Assembly: GCF_009831655.1 (NCBI RefSeq)
Contig: NZ_WRPA01000001.1
Location: forward strand, 372,001-436,000
Length of the DNA stretch: 64,000 nt
Direction: 5' to 3'
DNA from: Shewanella insulae
GTDB taxonomy: Bacteria > Pseudomonadota > Gammaproteobacteria > Enterobacterales > Shewanellaceae
Shown here: positions 40,288 to 49,185 of the stretch, piece by piece
Position numbering within the stretch: the first letter of the stretch is position 1
Layout: each line of letters begins with the position of its first letter
The notes under the pieces: model-generated
Database searches by the model: none
What the model saw: only the letters and a program-made list of their open reading frames with translations
What the model was told of the DNA's origin: nothing
Made by a program: the position numbers and the translations under genes

Positions 40288-40636
40288 TGAGTGATCTCTC
40301 TTTCTATAACCGATTATGGACTTTTGATGGAGAAATCTAGCCGCTATTGAAAACGCCTAGATTCTCATCAACCACTGTTTTTGAGGTCATAGCTCAGAAC
40401 GCAGTGGCGCAAAAATGTTGCGGAAAGTTTACCAATCAACAAGCGGCGCCACAAATGAAACTGCAATCACCCTGCCTAACCCTAGCCAAGACACCCTTGT
40501 TAATAACTATGGGTTAACAATCGTAACTTAATAACAAATAGTTAAAACTTAAGACCAACAGCTATGGGTTAATCGCTACACCTTAATGCATCCAAGTTTA
40601 CATACTTAAAGTGAAAAAAGTGTTGAAACAGGCGTG
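40288..40636. other. 349-base intergenic region upstream of eptA
   Basis: No coding frame. GTTAA occurs at 40499, 40513, 40541 and 40568, two of them within the longer direct repeat CTATGGGTTAA (near 40507-40517 and 40562-40572). The rest is featureless AT-rich sequence with the probable eptA promoter. Confidence 0.5.
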
Positions 40637-41050
40637 TTAAAACTCCTGGTTCATTCGCTGAAAAAAACTCAGCAAGAGCTCACGCTCGCTATCGGAGAAC
40701 TTAGCCGTTAGTTGGTCGGATAAACCATGGTGCAGTTGATCGTGCTCCCGATAGACAGCCTGACCCTGTTCGGTTAACCCCACCAGAATCGAGCGCCTAT
40801 CATGCTGGTGGGCCTTGCGCGCCACCAACCCCGCCTGCTCCATCTTATCTATCTGCACCGTCAATGTGCCTGTGGTGATCCCCATCTTCTCCGCCAGTTC
40901 CTTCATGCGCATGTCGCCATTGCCGCCAAGAATTTCAACCGCATGGATCTGCGGCAAGGAGTGGCCAGCATCCTTGACAACGGCCATCTCCCAGGAGGAG
41001 AGCTTTTCATAAAATTCGACTATGGTGTGGCTCAATAGATCATTACTCAT
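40637..41050 (-). CDS. MarR family transcriptional regulator
   Basis: Winged-helix dimer of 137 residues. Helix-turn-helix near residues 48-70 (MRMKELAEKMGITTGTLTVQIDKM) and the wing with LVARKAHQHDRRSILVGLTEQG are classical MarR features. ATG 41050 is preferred over an upstream in-frame start at 41125, which would run into dmeF. It lies 41 bases after dmeF on the same strand, so it probably regulates the metal exporter; the ligand is unknown. Two histidines (HQHD) sit in the wing, which may or may not be relevant to metal sensing. Confidence 0.88.
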   Translation of the reverse strand: MSNDLLSHTIVEFYEKLSSWEMAVVKDAGHSLPQIHAVEILGGNGDMRMKELAEKMGITTGTLTVQIDKMEQAGLVARKAHQHDRRSILVGLTEQGQAVYREHDQLHHGLSDQLTAKFSDSERELLLSFFQRMNQEF

Positions 41051-41091
41051 CTTTATTGCACAATTCCTTTTAAAGAGTTCGAAAGCTAAGC

Positions 41092-42162
41092 TTATTCTGC
41101 CCCTTGGCAAGCTGTTTGACGGCAAGTGATGAGTTCGACCGTCAGATGGTCGATACGTTCAAATTTCGCTAGCTTCTGCTTGAAATAATCCAGCTCCTTC
41201 GGCGCATGGCTAACGATAGAAACCATAGCCGCATAGTGATCGGCACTGACCCGCCACACATGAATATCGCTCACCTGATGGTCTGGTTCCGCCTCTATCT
41301 GCTCAACCATCTGTTTAACATACTTAGTATCGATACTGGCATCGAGCAGTATAGGACCGGTCTGCTTCATCAGTCCCCAGGCCCAACTGGTAATGATCAC
41401 AGCGCCAACGACACCCATCACTGGGTCTAACCAGGTAAGACCCAGGTACTTACCAAACAACAAGGCGCCGATGGCGAGCAGTGAGGTCAAGGCATCGGCC
41501 ATCACATGGAAATAGGCCGCGCGCAGGTTATGATCATGATGGCCTTTATCACCATGGGCATGCTCCTGATGGTCATGCTCTTTATGACTGTATTGGTGGC
41601 TATGGTCATGGCTGTGCTCATGGCTGTGCATATGGTCGTGCTTGTGACTATGATGATGCCCGTGACTGTGCTCATGGCCATGGTGATGGTGGTGATGTCC
41701 ATGATGATCTTTTAGCAAGAAGACAGAGATAACATTAACGGTTAGGCCTATTACAGCAACAAAAATAGCCTCGTTGAAATGGATCTGCTCAGGATTAAAC
41801 AGGCGACTTACCGATTCAACCACCATCAGCAAGGCCACAAGTCCAAGGGCAACGGCGCTGGTAAAGCCACCCAACACGCTAACCTTGCCAGTACCGAAGG
41901 CAAAATCAGGGCTATCGGCATGTTTCTTAGCGTAGTGATAGGCAAACAGAGTGATCAAGAATGCGGCGGCATGTGTCCCCATATGCCATCCGTCCGCGAG
42001 CAGTGCCATCGAACCATACAAGGTACCGGCCACGATCTCGGCGATCATAGTAAAAAGGGTCAGATACAAAACATAACGGGTATTTCGTTCGCCATCACGG
42101 TTTAAATTGGCAAACTGATGAGAGTGCTGCCAAGGGGCAAGGTGATCCTTAACATTGGACAT
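41092..42162 (-). CDS. dmeF: cation diffusion facilitator, DmeF-like Co/Ni/divalent metal efflux
   Basis: CDF family exporter of 356 residues with six membrane helices. The helix 2 metal site reads LLADGWHMGTHAAA and helix 5 reads YFHVMADALTS (H219/D223). Between helices 4 and 5 lies an exceptionally histidine-rich loop (residues 153-211, about half histidine) that should bind metals. The N-terminal SHQF and GERNTR segments match the DmeF subgroup. The C-terminal cytosolic domain has a VSDIHVWRVS strand. It is followed by a MarR gene in the same operon. Confidence 0.9.
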   Translation of the reverse strand: MSNVKDHLAPWQHSHQFANLNRDGERNTRYVLYLTLFTMIAEIVAGTLYGSMALLADGWHMGTHAAAFLITLFAYHYAKKHADSPDFAFGTGKVSVLGGFTSAVALGLVALLMVVESVSRLFNPEQIHFNEAIFVAVIGLTVNVISVFLLKDHHGHHHHHHGHEHSHGHHHSHKHDHMHSHEHSHDHSHQYSHKEHDHQEHAHGDKGHHDHNLRAAYFHVMADALTSLLAIGALLFGKYLGLTWLDPVMGVVGAVIITSWAWGLMKQTGPILLDASIDTKYVKQMVEQIEAEPDHQVSDIHVWRVSADHYAAMVSIVSHAPKELDYFKQKLAKFERIDHLTVELITCRQTACQGAE

Positions 42163-42484
42163 GAGGGTTTCTCTATTGTTTTAAATGATTGGTCGTTGTT
42201 CATTTCGAAAGACAGGCAATGACATTAGGCGACTGAAACTCTAGCGCTATAGTAACCTCAGCAAATTACTTTGGCTTTCAAACAATCCGAATATTAACTA
42301 TTTTGACTTTCAAAGTAAACGAATATAGCGAGATCGACATCAAACTCTAGCCTTCTTGTGACAACTAGTCTTGAAAATTAACTAAAAACAATAGATTAAA
42401 AAATAATTCTTTGCTTTTAACCCTTTTGCTCTATGCTAGCGTTTATACCGAATATCTGAGTTCAATTTAACGCTAGGAGTCTTC
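42163..42484. other. 322-base divergent region between dmeF and ecotin
   Basis: Contains a palindrome TTTCGAAA (42203-42210), two direct repeats 32 bases apart (42275 and 42307), and an AT-rich tract at 42370-42440 that probably holds the ecotin promoter. See the repeat entry. Confidence 0.5.
42275..42328. promoter_or_regulatory. tandem operator-like direct repeats upstream of dmeF
   Basis: CTTTCAAACAATCCGAATATTA (split: CTTTCAAA, then CGAATAT) at 42275-42296 is repeated as CTTTCAAAG...CGAATATAG at 42307-42328, exactly 32 bases (about three helix turns) apart. CTTTCAAAG is itself a 9-base palindrome. Candidate operators for the neighbouring MarR protein; inference. Confidence 0.45.
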
Positions 42485-43042
42485 ATGAAATTGCCATTGA
42501 ACACCTATTCACGTGCCTTATTAATGAGTCTGGGAATGTCGCTAACGACTTTCTGTGCGCAGGCGACCAGTCCAACCAAACCGGAAAAACTCACCTTGCC
42601 TACAGCAGTAAGCTATTCGGTGGCAGACTATCAAGCCGATGAAGCAACTAAAATGTTTCCCGCGCCAACTGAGGGCCTGGTGCAACATATACTCACGCTA
42701 CCTAAGCTGACAAATGAAGAGGACTATCGTTTAGAGATTGCAATAGGCCGTAGCGAAGAGGTCGACTGCAACAAACATGGTCTCTCAGGGGAAATAACCC
42801 AGCACACGGTAAAGGGATGGGGATACAATTATTATCAGGTCGATACTATCCGTCAGGGGCCTAGCACCATGATGGCCTGTTTCGATAAGGCCAAGAAAAC
42901 CGCTTTCCTGACCCTGCCTGAGAAACTCACCTTAGCCTATGACAGCCGCCTGCCGAAAGTATTTTACCTGCCAGCAGGCGCCCAGCTAAGATACCGCATC
43001 TGGCAAGCCAGTGGCGATTACCACTACAGCGAAGCCAAATAA
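42485..43042 (+). CDS. eco: ecotin, periplasmic serine protease inhibitor
   Basis: Dimeric broad-range inhibitor of trypsin-fold serine proteases, 185 residues. A signal peptide ends near FCAQA. The ecotin hallmarks are present: IGRSEEVDCNKHGLSGEI, KGWGYNYYQVD and the reactive loop PSTMMACFD with methionine at P1 and the loop disulfide (C in VDCN to MMAC). The C-terminal YRIWQA strand makes the dimer. It is about 20 residues longer than E. coli ecotin, mainly at the start of the mature chain. AGGAG precedes the ATG. Confidence 0.95.
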   Translation: MKLPLNTYSRALLMSLGMSLTTFCAQATSPTKPEKLTLPTAVSYSVADYQADEATKMFPAPTEGLVQHILTLPKLTNEEDYRLEIAIGRSEEVDCNKHGLSGEITQHTVKGWGYNYYQVDTIRQGPSTMMACFDKAKKTAFLTLPEKLTLAYDSRLPKVFYLPAGAQLRYRIWQASGDYHYSEAK

Positions 43043-43085
43043 CAGCCACAAGGCTTAACGTCTGTAGCTCATAATAGCTAGATAC

Positions 43086-43116
43086 AAAAAACCTCTGCCT
43101 AGGCAGAGGTTTTTTA
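43086..43116. terminator. bidirectional terminator between eco and eda
   Basis: AAAAAACCTCTGCCTAGGCAGAGGTTTTTT is a perfect palindrome serving both converging genes. Confidence 0.92.
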
Positions 43117-43156
43117 TAGACTATAGGTAATAACTCGGTGTGATCACAAGTGGCAA

Positions 43157-43798
43157 TTACAGACCGTTGATGGCCTCTTTACACAATTGGGTGATTCGTG
43201 CCCAATCGCCCTGCTCCATGGCATCGGTTGGGGCAATCCAGCTGCCACCGATACAATCGACATTCTTCAGTGCCAGATAGTCCTTATAACTACTTGGGGT
43301 GATACCGCCGGTTGGGCAGAAACGAATATCGGCAAGCGGACCAGAGAAGGCCTTCAGTGCATTCACGCCGCCTGACGCTTCTGCGGGGAAGAACTTAAAG
43401 TTGGTGTAACCCAAGGCCATGCCCGCCATCACCTCGGAGATACTGGCAACTCCTGGGATCAATGGCACACTGCCTTTCATCGCCGCCTTCAGCAGTTCAG
43501 GCGTAGCACCAGGGGTAATGACAAACTGGGCGCCGGCATCGATCGCCTGCTGCAGTTGCTCTTCATTCAACACGGTACCGGCACCGACCAGCGCTTCCGG
43601 TACCTCTTTGGCAATCTTAGTGATCGCTTCCAGCGCACAAGGGGTTCGCAGCGTCACTTCGAGCACACTGATGCCTCCATCTACCAGGGCTCTGGCTAGG
43701 GGAACTGCATCCTCAATCTTATTAATCACCATAACGGGCACGATCGGGCTACGTTTAAAAATATCTTGGGGTTGAATTGACCAGTTATTCTCAGCCAT
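43157..43798 (-). CDS. eda: KDPG/KHG aldolase
   Basis: Cleaves 2-keto-3-deoxy-6-phosphogluconate to pyruvate and glyceraldehyde-3-phosphate, final step of the Entner-Doudoroff pathway; 214 residues. TIM-barrel signatures [14 protein letters not shown] (catalytic glutamate), [10 protein letters not shown] and the Schiff-base lysine in [14 protein letters not shown] are present. ATG 43798 (MAENNWS) follows GAGGAA by ten bases; an in-frame TTG at 43816 overlaps that site and is unlikely. Last gene of zwf-pgl-edd-eda. Confidence 0.96.
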   Translation of the reverse strand: MAENNWSIQPQDIFKRSPIVPVMVINKIEDAVPLARALVDGGISVLEVTLRTPCALEAITKIAKEVPEALVGAGTVLNEEQLQQAIDAGAQFVITPGATPELLKAAMKGSVPLIPGVASISEVMAGMALGYTNFKFFPAEASGGVNALKAFSGPLADIRFCPTGGITPSSYKDYLALKNVDCIGGSWIAPTDAMEQGDWARITQLCKEAINGL

Positions 43799-43819
43799 TG
43801 CTAAAAGCTTCCTCAATGA

Positions 43820-45646
43820 TTAATAGTTTTCGTCTATGGTCGTGGTGCAACGTGCACCCGTCTCAGGACTACTTAAGTTGGAACGTAGCGCCGCAAACAG
43901 CTCACGGCCCATACCGAAACTGGTACTGCGCAGGTCGACTTTTTGTGCAACGCGACTCGCCAACACAGCTTCATCCACTAACAGGCTAACCTCACCGCTA
44001 TTGGCATCGACACGAATAAGATCGCCATCTTCAACCTTAGCGATCAGACCACCGTCTAACGCCTCAGGCGTCAGATGGATAGCCGCAGGTACCTTGCCAG
44101 AGGCCCCGGACATACGCCCGTCGGTGAGTAGCGCAACTTTGAAGCCTTTATCTTGCAGGGTGCCTAAGATAGGCGTCAGCTTGTGCAGTTCAGGCATGCC
44201 AATCGCCTTAGGTCCCTGGCCCTTGACGACAACGACGCAGTCTCTGTCGAGCTCACCTTCCTTAAACAAACCTTCGAGCTTATTCTGATCGTCGATCACC
44301 ACGGCTGGCGCCTCGACCAATCTATGGGCCTCGGCAACGGCTGAGACCTTTATCACGGCCCGGCCCAGATTACCCTTGAGCAGCTTAAGTCCCCCGTTGG
44401 CCTGGAATGGCGACGCCACGGCTGTCAGCACCTCTTTATCCAGGGATTCACTTGGCCCTTCGACCCAGACCAATTCATTATCGATGAGGCGTGGCTCCTG
44501 GGTGTAACGACGCAAGCCAGGACCGGCGACCGTCATGACGTCTTCATGGAGCAGTCCCGCATCGAGCAGCTCCTTGATCAGGAAGGCCATGCCGCCCGCT
44601 GCGTGGAAGTGGTTAATATCGGCGTGCCCGTTTGGATAGACACGTGCCAGCAGTGGCACAGCATCTGACAGCTCGGAGAAGTCATCCCAGTTCACGATAA
44701 TGCCGGCAGCTCGCGCCGCGGCGACGATATGCATGGTCAGGTTGGTCGAGCCGCCGGTAGCCAGCAAGGCCACTATGCCGTTGACCACAGACTTCTCGTT
44801 AACCACCTCACCGATAGGCGTGAATTGAGTACCCATCTCGGTGAGACGACACACCTGCTTGGCGGCCGTCTTATTGAGGGCTTCGCGCAGCGGATCGTCT
44901 GGATTAACGAATGAGGAACCTGGCAGTTGCAGACCCATCACCTCCAGCATCAACTGGTTACTGTTGGCGGTACCGTAAAAGGTACAGGTACCCGCGCTGT
45001 GATAGGACTTAGATTCCGCTTCAAGCAGCGCATTGCGATCCACCTGCCCCTGGGCAAACTTCTGACGAACCCGCGCCTTTTCCTTGTTCGGAATGCCCGA
45101 CTTCATCGGGCCCGCAGGCACAAACAGCATAGGCAGGTGACCGAAGCTCAGGGCACCGATCAACAGGCCTGGAACGATTTTATCGCAAATCCCAAGTAGC
45201 AAGGCGCCGTCGAACATGTTGTGAGACAGGCCTACGGCCGTTGACATGGCGATCACCTCACGGCTTAGCAGGCTAAGCTCCATGCCTGGCTGCCCCTGAG
45301 TCACACCGTCACACATGGCGGGTACGCCTGCGGCCACCTGAGCCACACTACCCACCTCATGACAGGCATCTTTCAACAACTGAGGATAATGTTCATAAGG
45401 CTGGTGCGCCGACAACATGTCGTTAAAGGCGGTGACAATACCTATATTGGCCTTGTTAAATGCCTTGATCGTATTCTTATCCGCCGGACTACAGGCGGCG
45501 AAACCATGGGCCAGGTTACCGCAGCTTAGGCTGCTACGATGCACGCCATTAGCTTTTGCTTCGTCCAGCGCCGCGAGGTACTTGGCTCGGGTCGCCTGGC
45601 TTCTGGCAATGATCCTGTCGGTAACTGACTGTACTACTGAATGCAT
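43820..45646 (-). CDS. edd: 6-phosphogluconate dehydratase
   Basis: Iron-sulfur dehydratase converting 6-phosphogluconate to KDPG, 608 residues. IlvD/Edd signatures are [18 protein letters not shown], the cluster cysteine region [19 protein letters not shown], and C-terminal [19 protein letters not shown]. Together with eda it commits carbon to the Entner-Doudoroff route. Nine bases after pgl, 21 before eda. Confidence 0.97.
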   Translation of the reverse strand: MHSVVQSVTDRIIARSQATRAKYLAALDEAKANGVHRSSLSCGNLAHGFAACSPADKNTIKAFNKANIGIVTAFNDMLSAHQPYEHYPQLLKDACHEVGSVAQVAAGVPAMCDGVTQGQPGMELSLLSREVIAMSTAVGLSHNMFDGALLLGICDKIVPGLLIGALSFGHLPMLFVPAGPMKSGIPNKEKARVRQKFAQGQVDRNALLEAESKSYHSAGTCTFYGTANSNQLMLEVMGLQLPGSSFVNPDDPLREALNKTAAKQVCRLTEMGTQFTPIGEVVNEKSVVNGIVALLATGGSTNLTMHIVAAARAAGIIVNWDDFSELSDAVPLLARVYPNGHADINHFHAAGGMAFLIKELLDAGLLHEDVMTVAGPGLRRYTQEPRLIDNELVWVEGPSESLDKEVLTAVASPFQANGGLKLLKGNLGRAVIKVSAVAEAHRLVEAPAVVIDDQNKLEGLFKEGELDRDCVVVVKGQGPKAIGMPELHKLTPILGTLQDKGFKVALLTDGRMSGASGKVPAAIHLTPEALDGGLIAKVEDGDLIRVDANSGEVSLLVDEAVLASRVAQKVDLRSTSFGMGRELFAALRSNLSSPETGARCTTTIDENY

Positions 45647-45655
45647 AATCGCTCC

Positions 45656-46354
45656 TTAAGCGCTCCAATAAACATCGACGGGTGTCTTATGCTGGGCGAG
45701 TACCGCACGTATCGGCATCGCCTTGGCATCGTCATCCTCGAGCGCCTGTCGGTAAACGGCGAGTTTCTGTTCACCGACTATGTGTAAATAAATTTGGCGT
45801 GACGCTAAGATCCCCTGCTTAGAGATGGTCATGCGACCATGGGGCGCCTCACCTGGATTCACCGCCAGACAAAGCGCCTGAGTGCTTAGTGCCTGTTCGA
45901 TCTCTTTAGCGCAAGGGAACCAGGAGCAGGTATGGCCATCGTTGCCCATGCCAAGCACTACCACATCGAAGGGTTGAGGGAAGTTGGCGAGCTGCTCTGT
46001 CGCCATATCCACGCCGGCTTCTGGCGTTGAAAACATATTTTTCAGGCCGCGAAACTTGGCGCCCGCCGCGCGGTTTTGCAGCAGGTGGTGTCTCACCAGG
46101 CGCTCGTTGGAGTCACTGTGCTCACTATCGACCCAGCGCTCATCTGCCAGGGTGATATAGACATCGTTCCATTCTATCGCCTTCTGACTCAGCAACTTGA
46201 ACAGCGCCAGCGGTGTCGAGCCGCCTGAGACCACCAGGCTCGCCTTGCCACGGGCATCGATAGCCGCCTGCAGCTGCTCGGCGATGCGCTCGGCAAGCTG
46301 AGCCTCCAGGCTGGTTTTGCTATCAAAAGATTTGAATACGGATTCTTTAATCAT
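45656..46354 (-). CDS. pgl: 6-phosphogluconolactonase
   Basis: Hydrolyses 6-phosphogluconolactone, linking Zwf to Edd; 232 residues of the DevB/SOL family. Motifs: LVVSGGSTPLALFKLLS near the N-terminus, VYITLADERWV (catalytic DERWV), and VVLGMGNDGHTCSWFP. Twelve bases after zwf. Gene order matches the pathway order exactly. Confidence 0.95.
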   Translation of the reverse strand: MIKESVFKSFDSKTSLEAQLAERIAEQLQAAIDARGKASLVVSGGSTPLALFKLLSQKAIEWNDVYITLADERWVDSEHSDSNERLVRHHLLQNRAAGAKFRGLKNMFSTPEAGVDMATEQLANFPQPFDVVVLGMGNDGHTCSWFPCAKEIEQALSTQALCLAVNPGEAPHGRMTISKQGILASRQIYLHIVGEQKLAVYRQALEDDDAKAMPIRAVLAQHKTPVDVYWSA

Positions 46355-46366
46355 CCTAAAATCTCC

Positions 46367-47839
46367 TTATTCGTCCCAAGAACGGCCGTCTTTCGCGATC
46401 AAAGCAACTGATGCCACAGGCCCCCAACTACCTGCTGGGTATGGCTTAGGCTTCTCGTTGCTCTCTTCCCACGCCTGGATAATGCCATCGACCCAGGTCC
46501 AGGCCTGCTCGACTTCGTCGCGGCGTACGAACAGCGCTTGATTGCCCAACATTGCTTCGAGCAGCAGACGCTCATAGGCGTCGGCGATACGGTCGTTCTT
46601 GAAGGTATCGGAGAAACTCAGATCTAGCTTAGTGGTTTGCAGTCGCTGCTTCTGCTCAAGCCCTGGCACCTTGTTCATCATCTGGATCTCAACCCCTTCG
46701 TGAGGCTGCAGACGAATAGTGAGCTTGTTCGGCGGCAGGTTACGGTAACTAGAACGATACAGGTTATGTGGTGGGTTCTTGAAATAGACCACGATCTCAG
46801 AACTCTTAGTCGGCATACGCTTACCGCTGCGCAGATAGAAAGGCACGCCGGCCCAGCGCCAGTTGTCGATATCGACGCGCAGAGCGACGAAGGTTTCAGC
46901 GTGAGACTGGGTGTTAGCCCCCTCTTCCTCGAGGTAGCCAGGTACCGGTGCCCCTTGGAGGAAACCGGCTGAGTACTGGCCGCGCACCGTGTTTTCATAG
47001 ATGTTATCGGCATCTATCTTACGCAGCGACTTAAGCACTTTTACCTTCTCATCGCGAATGCTGTCTGCATCCAGGTTAACCGGTGGGTCCATGGCGACTA
47101 AGGTGAGCACCTGTAGCAGATGATTTTGGATCATGTCACGCATCTGACCGGCCTTGTCGAAATAGCCCCAACGACCTTCGATACCCACCTCTTCGGCGAC
47201 GGTGATCTGCACATGATCGATCGTACGGTTATCCCACTTAGAGGCAAACAGCGAGTTGGCGAATCGCAATGCGATCAGGTTCTGTACCGTCTCTTTACCC
47301 AGGTAGTGGTCGATACGATAAACCTGATTCTCATTAAAGTAGGCGCTGACTTGATCGTTAATGACTTTAGAGGAGGCTAGATCGGAACCGATGGGCTTTT
47401 CGAGGACGACACGGGTATCGGGATAGATAAGGTTTTGTTCGTGCAAACAGCGACAGATATCGCCAAAGATGGCTGGTGGCGTGGCGAAGTAGTTCACCAT
47501 GACACGCTTATTGGGCTCGAGGATGTCATGGAAGGCACTGTAACCTTCAGCCTCGGTAAAGTTAGTCCCAATGTAGACACAGCGTTTTAGGAATCGCTCG
47601 AGGGTTTCATCACACAAGGTTTCTTTAACGAAGCTCTTGAGGGCCGTGACGACCAGCTCCTGATACTCGTCATGGCTGAAGGCGTCTTTCGCTACCCCCA
47701 CTATCTTAGTCTCCTCGTTGAGCAGACCTGCCTTATCCAGTTGATAAAGAGAAGGGAGTAACTTACGTCTGGCGAGATCGCCTTTGGTGCCGAACAATAC
47801 AAAATCACAAGCTTTGGCTTCTGGTGATGTCATGCCCAT
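46367..47839 (-). CDS. zwf: glucose-6-phosphate 1-dehydrogenase
   Basis: NADP-linked entry enzyme of the oxidative pentose phosphate and Entner-Doudoroff routes, 490 residues. The N-terminal FVLFGTKGDLARRKLLPSL is the cofactor motif, with a threonine-lysine where most have GASGDLA (a common proteobacterial variant is GTKGDLA). The substrate motif RIDHYLGKETVQN contains the catalytic histidine. First gene of zwf-pgl-edd-eda, divergent from hexR, with candidate HexR boxes between. Confidence 0.97.
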   Translation of the reverse strand: MGMTSPEAKACDFVLFGTKGDLARRKLLPSLYQLDKAGLLNEETKIVGVAKDAFSHDEYQELVVTALKSFVKETLCDETLERFLKRCVYIGTNFTEAEGYSAFHDILEPNKRVMVNYFATPPAIFGDICRCLHEQNLIYPDTRVVLEKPIGSDLASSKVINDQVSAYFNENQVYRIDHYLGKETVQNLIALRFANSLFASKWDNRTIDHVQITVAEEVGIEGRWGYFDKAGQMRDMIQNHLLQVLTLVAMDPPVNLDADSIRDEKVKVLKSLRKIDADNIYENTVRGQYSAGFLQGAPVPGYLEEEGANTQSHAETFVALRVDIDNWRWAGVPFYLRSGKRMPTKSSEIVVYFKNPPHNLYRSSYRNLPPNKLTIRLQPHEGVEIQMMNKVPGLEQKQRLQTTKLDLSFSDTFKNDRIADAYERLLLEAMLGNQALFVRRDEVEQAWTWVDGIIQAWEESNEKPKPYPAGSWGPVASVALIAKDGRSWDE

Positions 47840-47899
47840 AGCTTAAAAATCTCCTATGTACTGTGTCCCATCGTTTCGATGAGAAGCTCACATGTTTGT

Positions 47900-47914
47900 T
47901 GTAATATAACAACA
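47900..47914. promoter_or_regulatory. candidate HexR site near zwf
   Basis: TGTAATATAACAACA shares the ends and AT core of the HexR consensus TGTAATTAAATTACA (11 of 15). It lies 61 bases before the zwf start, fitting repression. Weaker than the site at 47998. Confidence 0.45.
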
Positions 47915-47997
47915 GAATTTGTTAATTGCATCTAAATTTTGCAAAAAATGACCTATTAGTAAACTAGCAACGAGACACCAAAATCTGATATGCTTTT

Positions 47998-48012
47998 TGT
48001 GATTAAATTACT
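47998..48012. promoter_or_regulatory. candidate HexR site in zwf/hexR region
   Basis: TGTGATTAAATTACT matches the published HexR consensus TGTAATTAAATTACA at 13 of 15 positions. It is midway between zwf and hexR and could control both, including hexR autoregulation. Confidence 0.7.
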
Positions 48013-48147
48013 ATATATAGTAGAAAGTTTGCTCTGTAGTTAGATCATAATTCGTCATATAAACCAAACTGTAGCACTTTTTGTTTGCTTCTATCATGAC
48101 ATAAAAGAATAAATATAATTACATTACTATCCAGTGGATGTACGCAT

Positions 48148-49002
48148 ATGAATACCCTAGAAAAGGTTCAGAAAAACCTAACACATTTCAGTAAATCGGA
48201 ACGTAAAGTGGCTGAGGTGATCTTGGCGTCACCACAAACCGCGATTCACTCCAGCATCGCCACCCTGGCCAAGATGGCCGACGTGAGCGAGCCCACAGTC
48301 AACCGCTTCTGCCGCCGTCTTGATACCAAAGGCTTCCCCGATTTTAAGCTGCACCTGGCCCAGAGCCTGGCCAACGGCACCCCTTATGTTAGCCGTCATG
48401 TCGAAGAAGATGACAGCCCAGACTCATACACCACTAAGATCTTCGAGTCTTCCATGGCGGCGCTGGATACGGCAAGACAGAGCATGGACACGGCCGCCAT
48501 CAATAAGGCGGTGGACATACTTACCCAGGCAAAGAAGATCTCCTTCTTCGGGCTAGGTGCGTCGGCTTCTGTGGCCCATGACGCACAAAACAAATTTTTC
48601 CGCTTTAACGTACCAGTGATCTGTTTCGACGACGTATTGATGCAACGCATGAGCTGCATCAACAGCAGCGAAGGCGATGTAGTGGTGCTGATCAGCCATA
48701 CCGGCCGCACAAAGTCACTCATTGATATCGCCCGCCTGGCCCGTGAGAACGGCGCCGCTGTGATCGCCATCACCTCACGTAACTCACCGCTGAGCGCCGA
48801 ATGTACCCTACCGGTAACCATGGAAGTGCCAGAAGATACCGACATGTATCTACCCATGGCATCTCGCCTGGCTCAGCTGGTCATTGTCGACGTGTTAGCG
48901 ACAGGTTTTACCCTGCGCCGTGGCCCACGTTTCAGAGAAAGTTTGAAGCGGGTAAAAGAGGTGCTCAAAGAGTCTCGCATCGACAAAGAAGCGACACTAT
49001 AG
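48148..49002 (+). CDS. hexR: HexR, RpiR-family carbon regulator
   Basis: A 284-residue RpiR-type regulator. The N-terminal helix-turn-helix (residues about 15-75) contains VSEPTVNRFCRRLDTKGFPDFKL, and the SIS sugar-phosphate domain (about 125-260) includes ISFFGLGASASVAHDAQNKFFR and VVVLISHTGRTKSLIDIA. HexR senses KDPG and, in Shewanella, represses zwf-pgl-edd-eda and pykA and activates gapA-type genes. Its divergent position opposite zwf and just before pykA is the known arrangement. Confidence 0.95.
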   Translation: MNTLEKVQKNLTHFSKSERKVAEVILASPQTAIHSSIATLAKMADVSEPTVNRFCRRLDTKGFPDFKLHLAQSLANGTPYVSRHVEEDDSPDSYTTKIFESSMAALDTARQSMDTAAINKAVDILTQAKKISFFGLGASASVAHDAQNKFFRFNVPVICFDDVLMQRMSCINSSEGDVVVLISHTGRTKSLIDIARLARENGAAVIAITSRNSPLSAECTLPVTMEVPEDTDMYLPMASRLAQLVIVDVLATGFTLRRGPRFRESLKRVKEVLKESRIDKEATL

Positions 49003-49023
49003 TCCAGTTTTGTAAGGATATTA

Positions 49024-49056
49024 GGCGGCCCTTGTTCAAGGGGCCGCCTTTTTTTT
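49024..49056 (+). terminator. terminator after hexR
   Basis: AGGCGGCCC-TTGTTCAA-GGGCCGCCT followed by TTTTTTTT: very strong stem. It separates hexR from pykA, which therefore has its own promoter. Confidence 0.92.
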
Positions 49057-49111
49057 CACTTTTAATCGCAGGAGTTCACAAAATTAATAATTTGAGATAG
49101 ATCATTTTGTT

Positions 49112-49126
49112 TGTAATTTTCCTACA
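49112..49126. promoter_or_regulatory. candidate HexR site upstream of pykA
   Basis: TGTAATTTTCCTACA keeps the TGTAATT left half and the TACA right end of the HexR consensus (11 of 15). It lies 60 bases before the pykA ATG, at or near the promoter (a later TTAATATAGAGTAAGAT stretch could be the -10 region). Confidence 0.6.
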
Positions 49127-49185
49127 AAACTCCATTTTGTCTGTTAATATAGAGTAAGATTATTTAAAACTTAACGGAGTATCTC

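Larger units (their letters stand above)
47840..48147. other. 308-base divergent regulatory region zwf/hexR
   Basis: Highly AT-rich. Holds a candidate HexR box near each promoter (47900-47914 and 47998-48012), and the palindrome CTATATATAG at 48011-48020. No coding frame. Confidence 0.7.

Noticed and set aside
41481..41732. Plus-strand Met/Val- or His-rich frames opposite the DmeF histidine loop
   Set aside because: Low-complexity shadow of the histidine-coding repeats.
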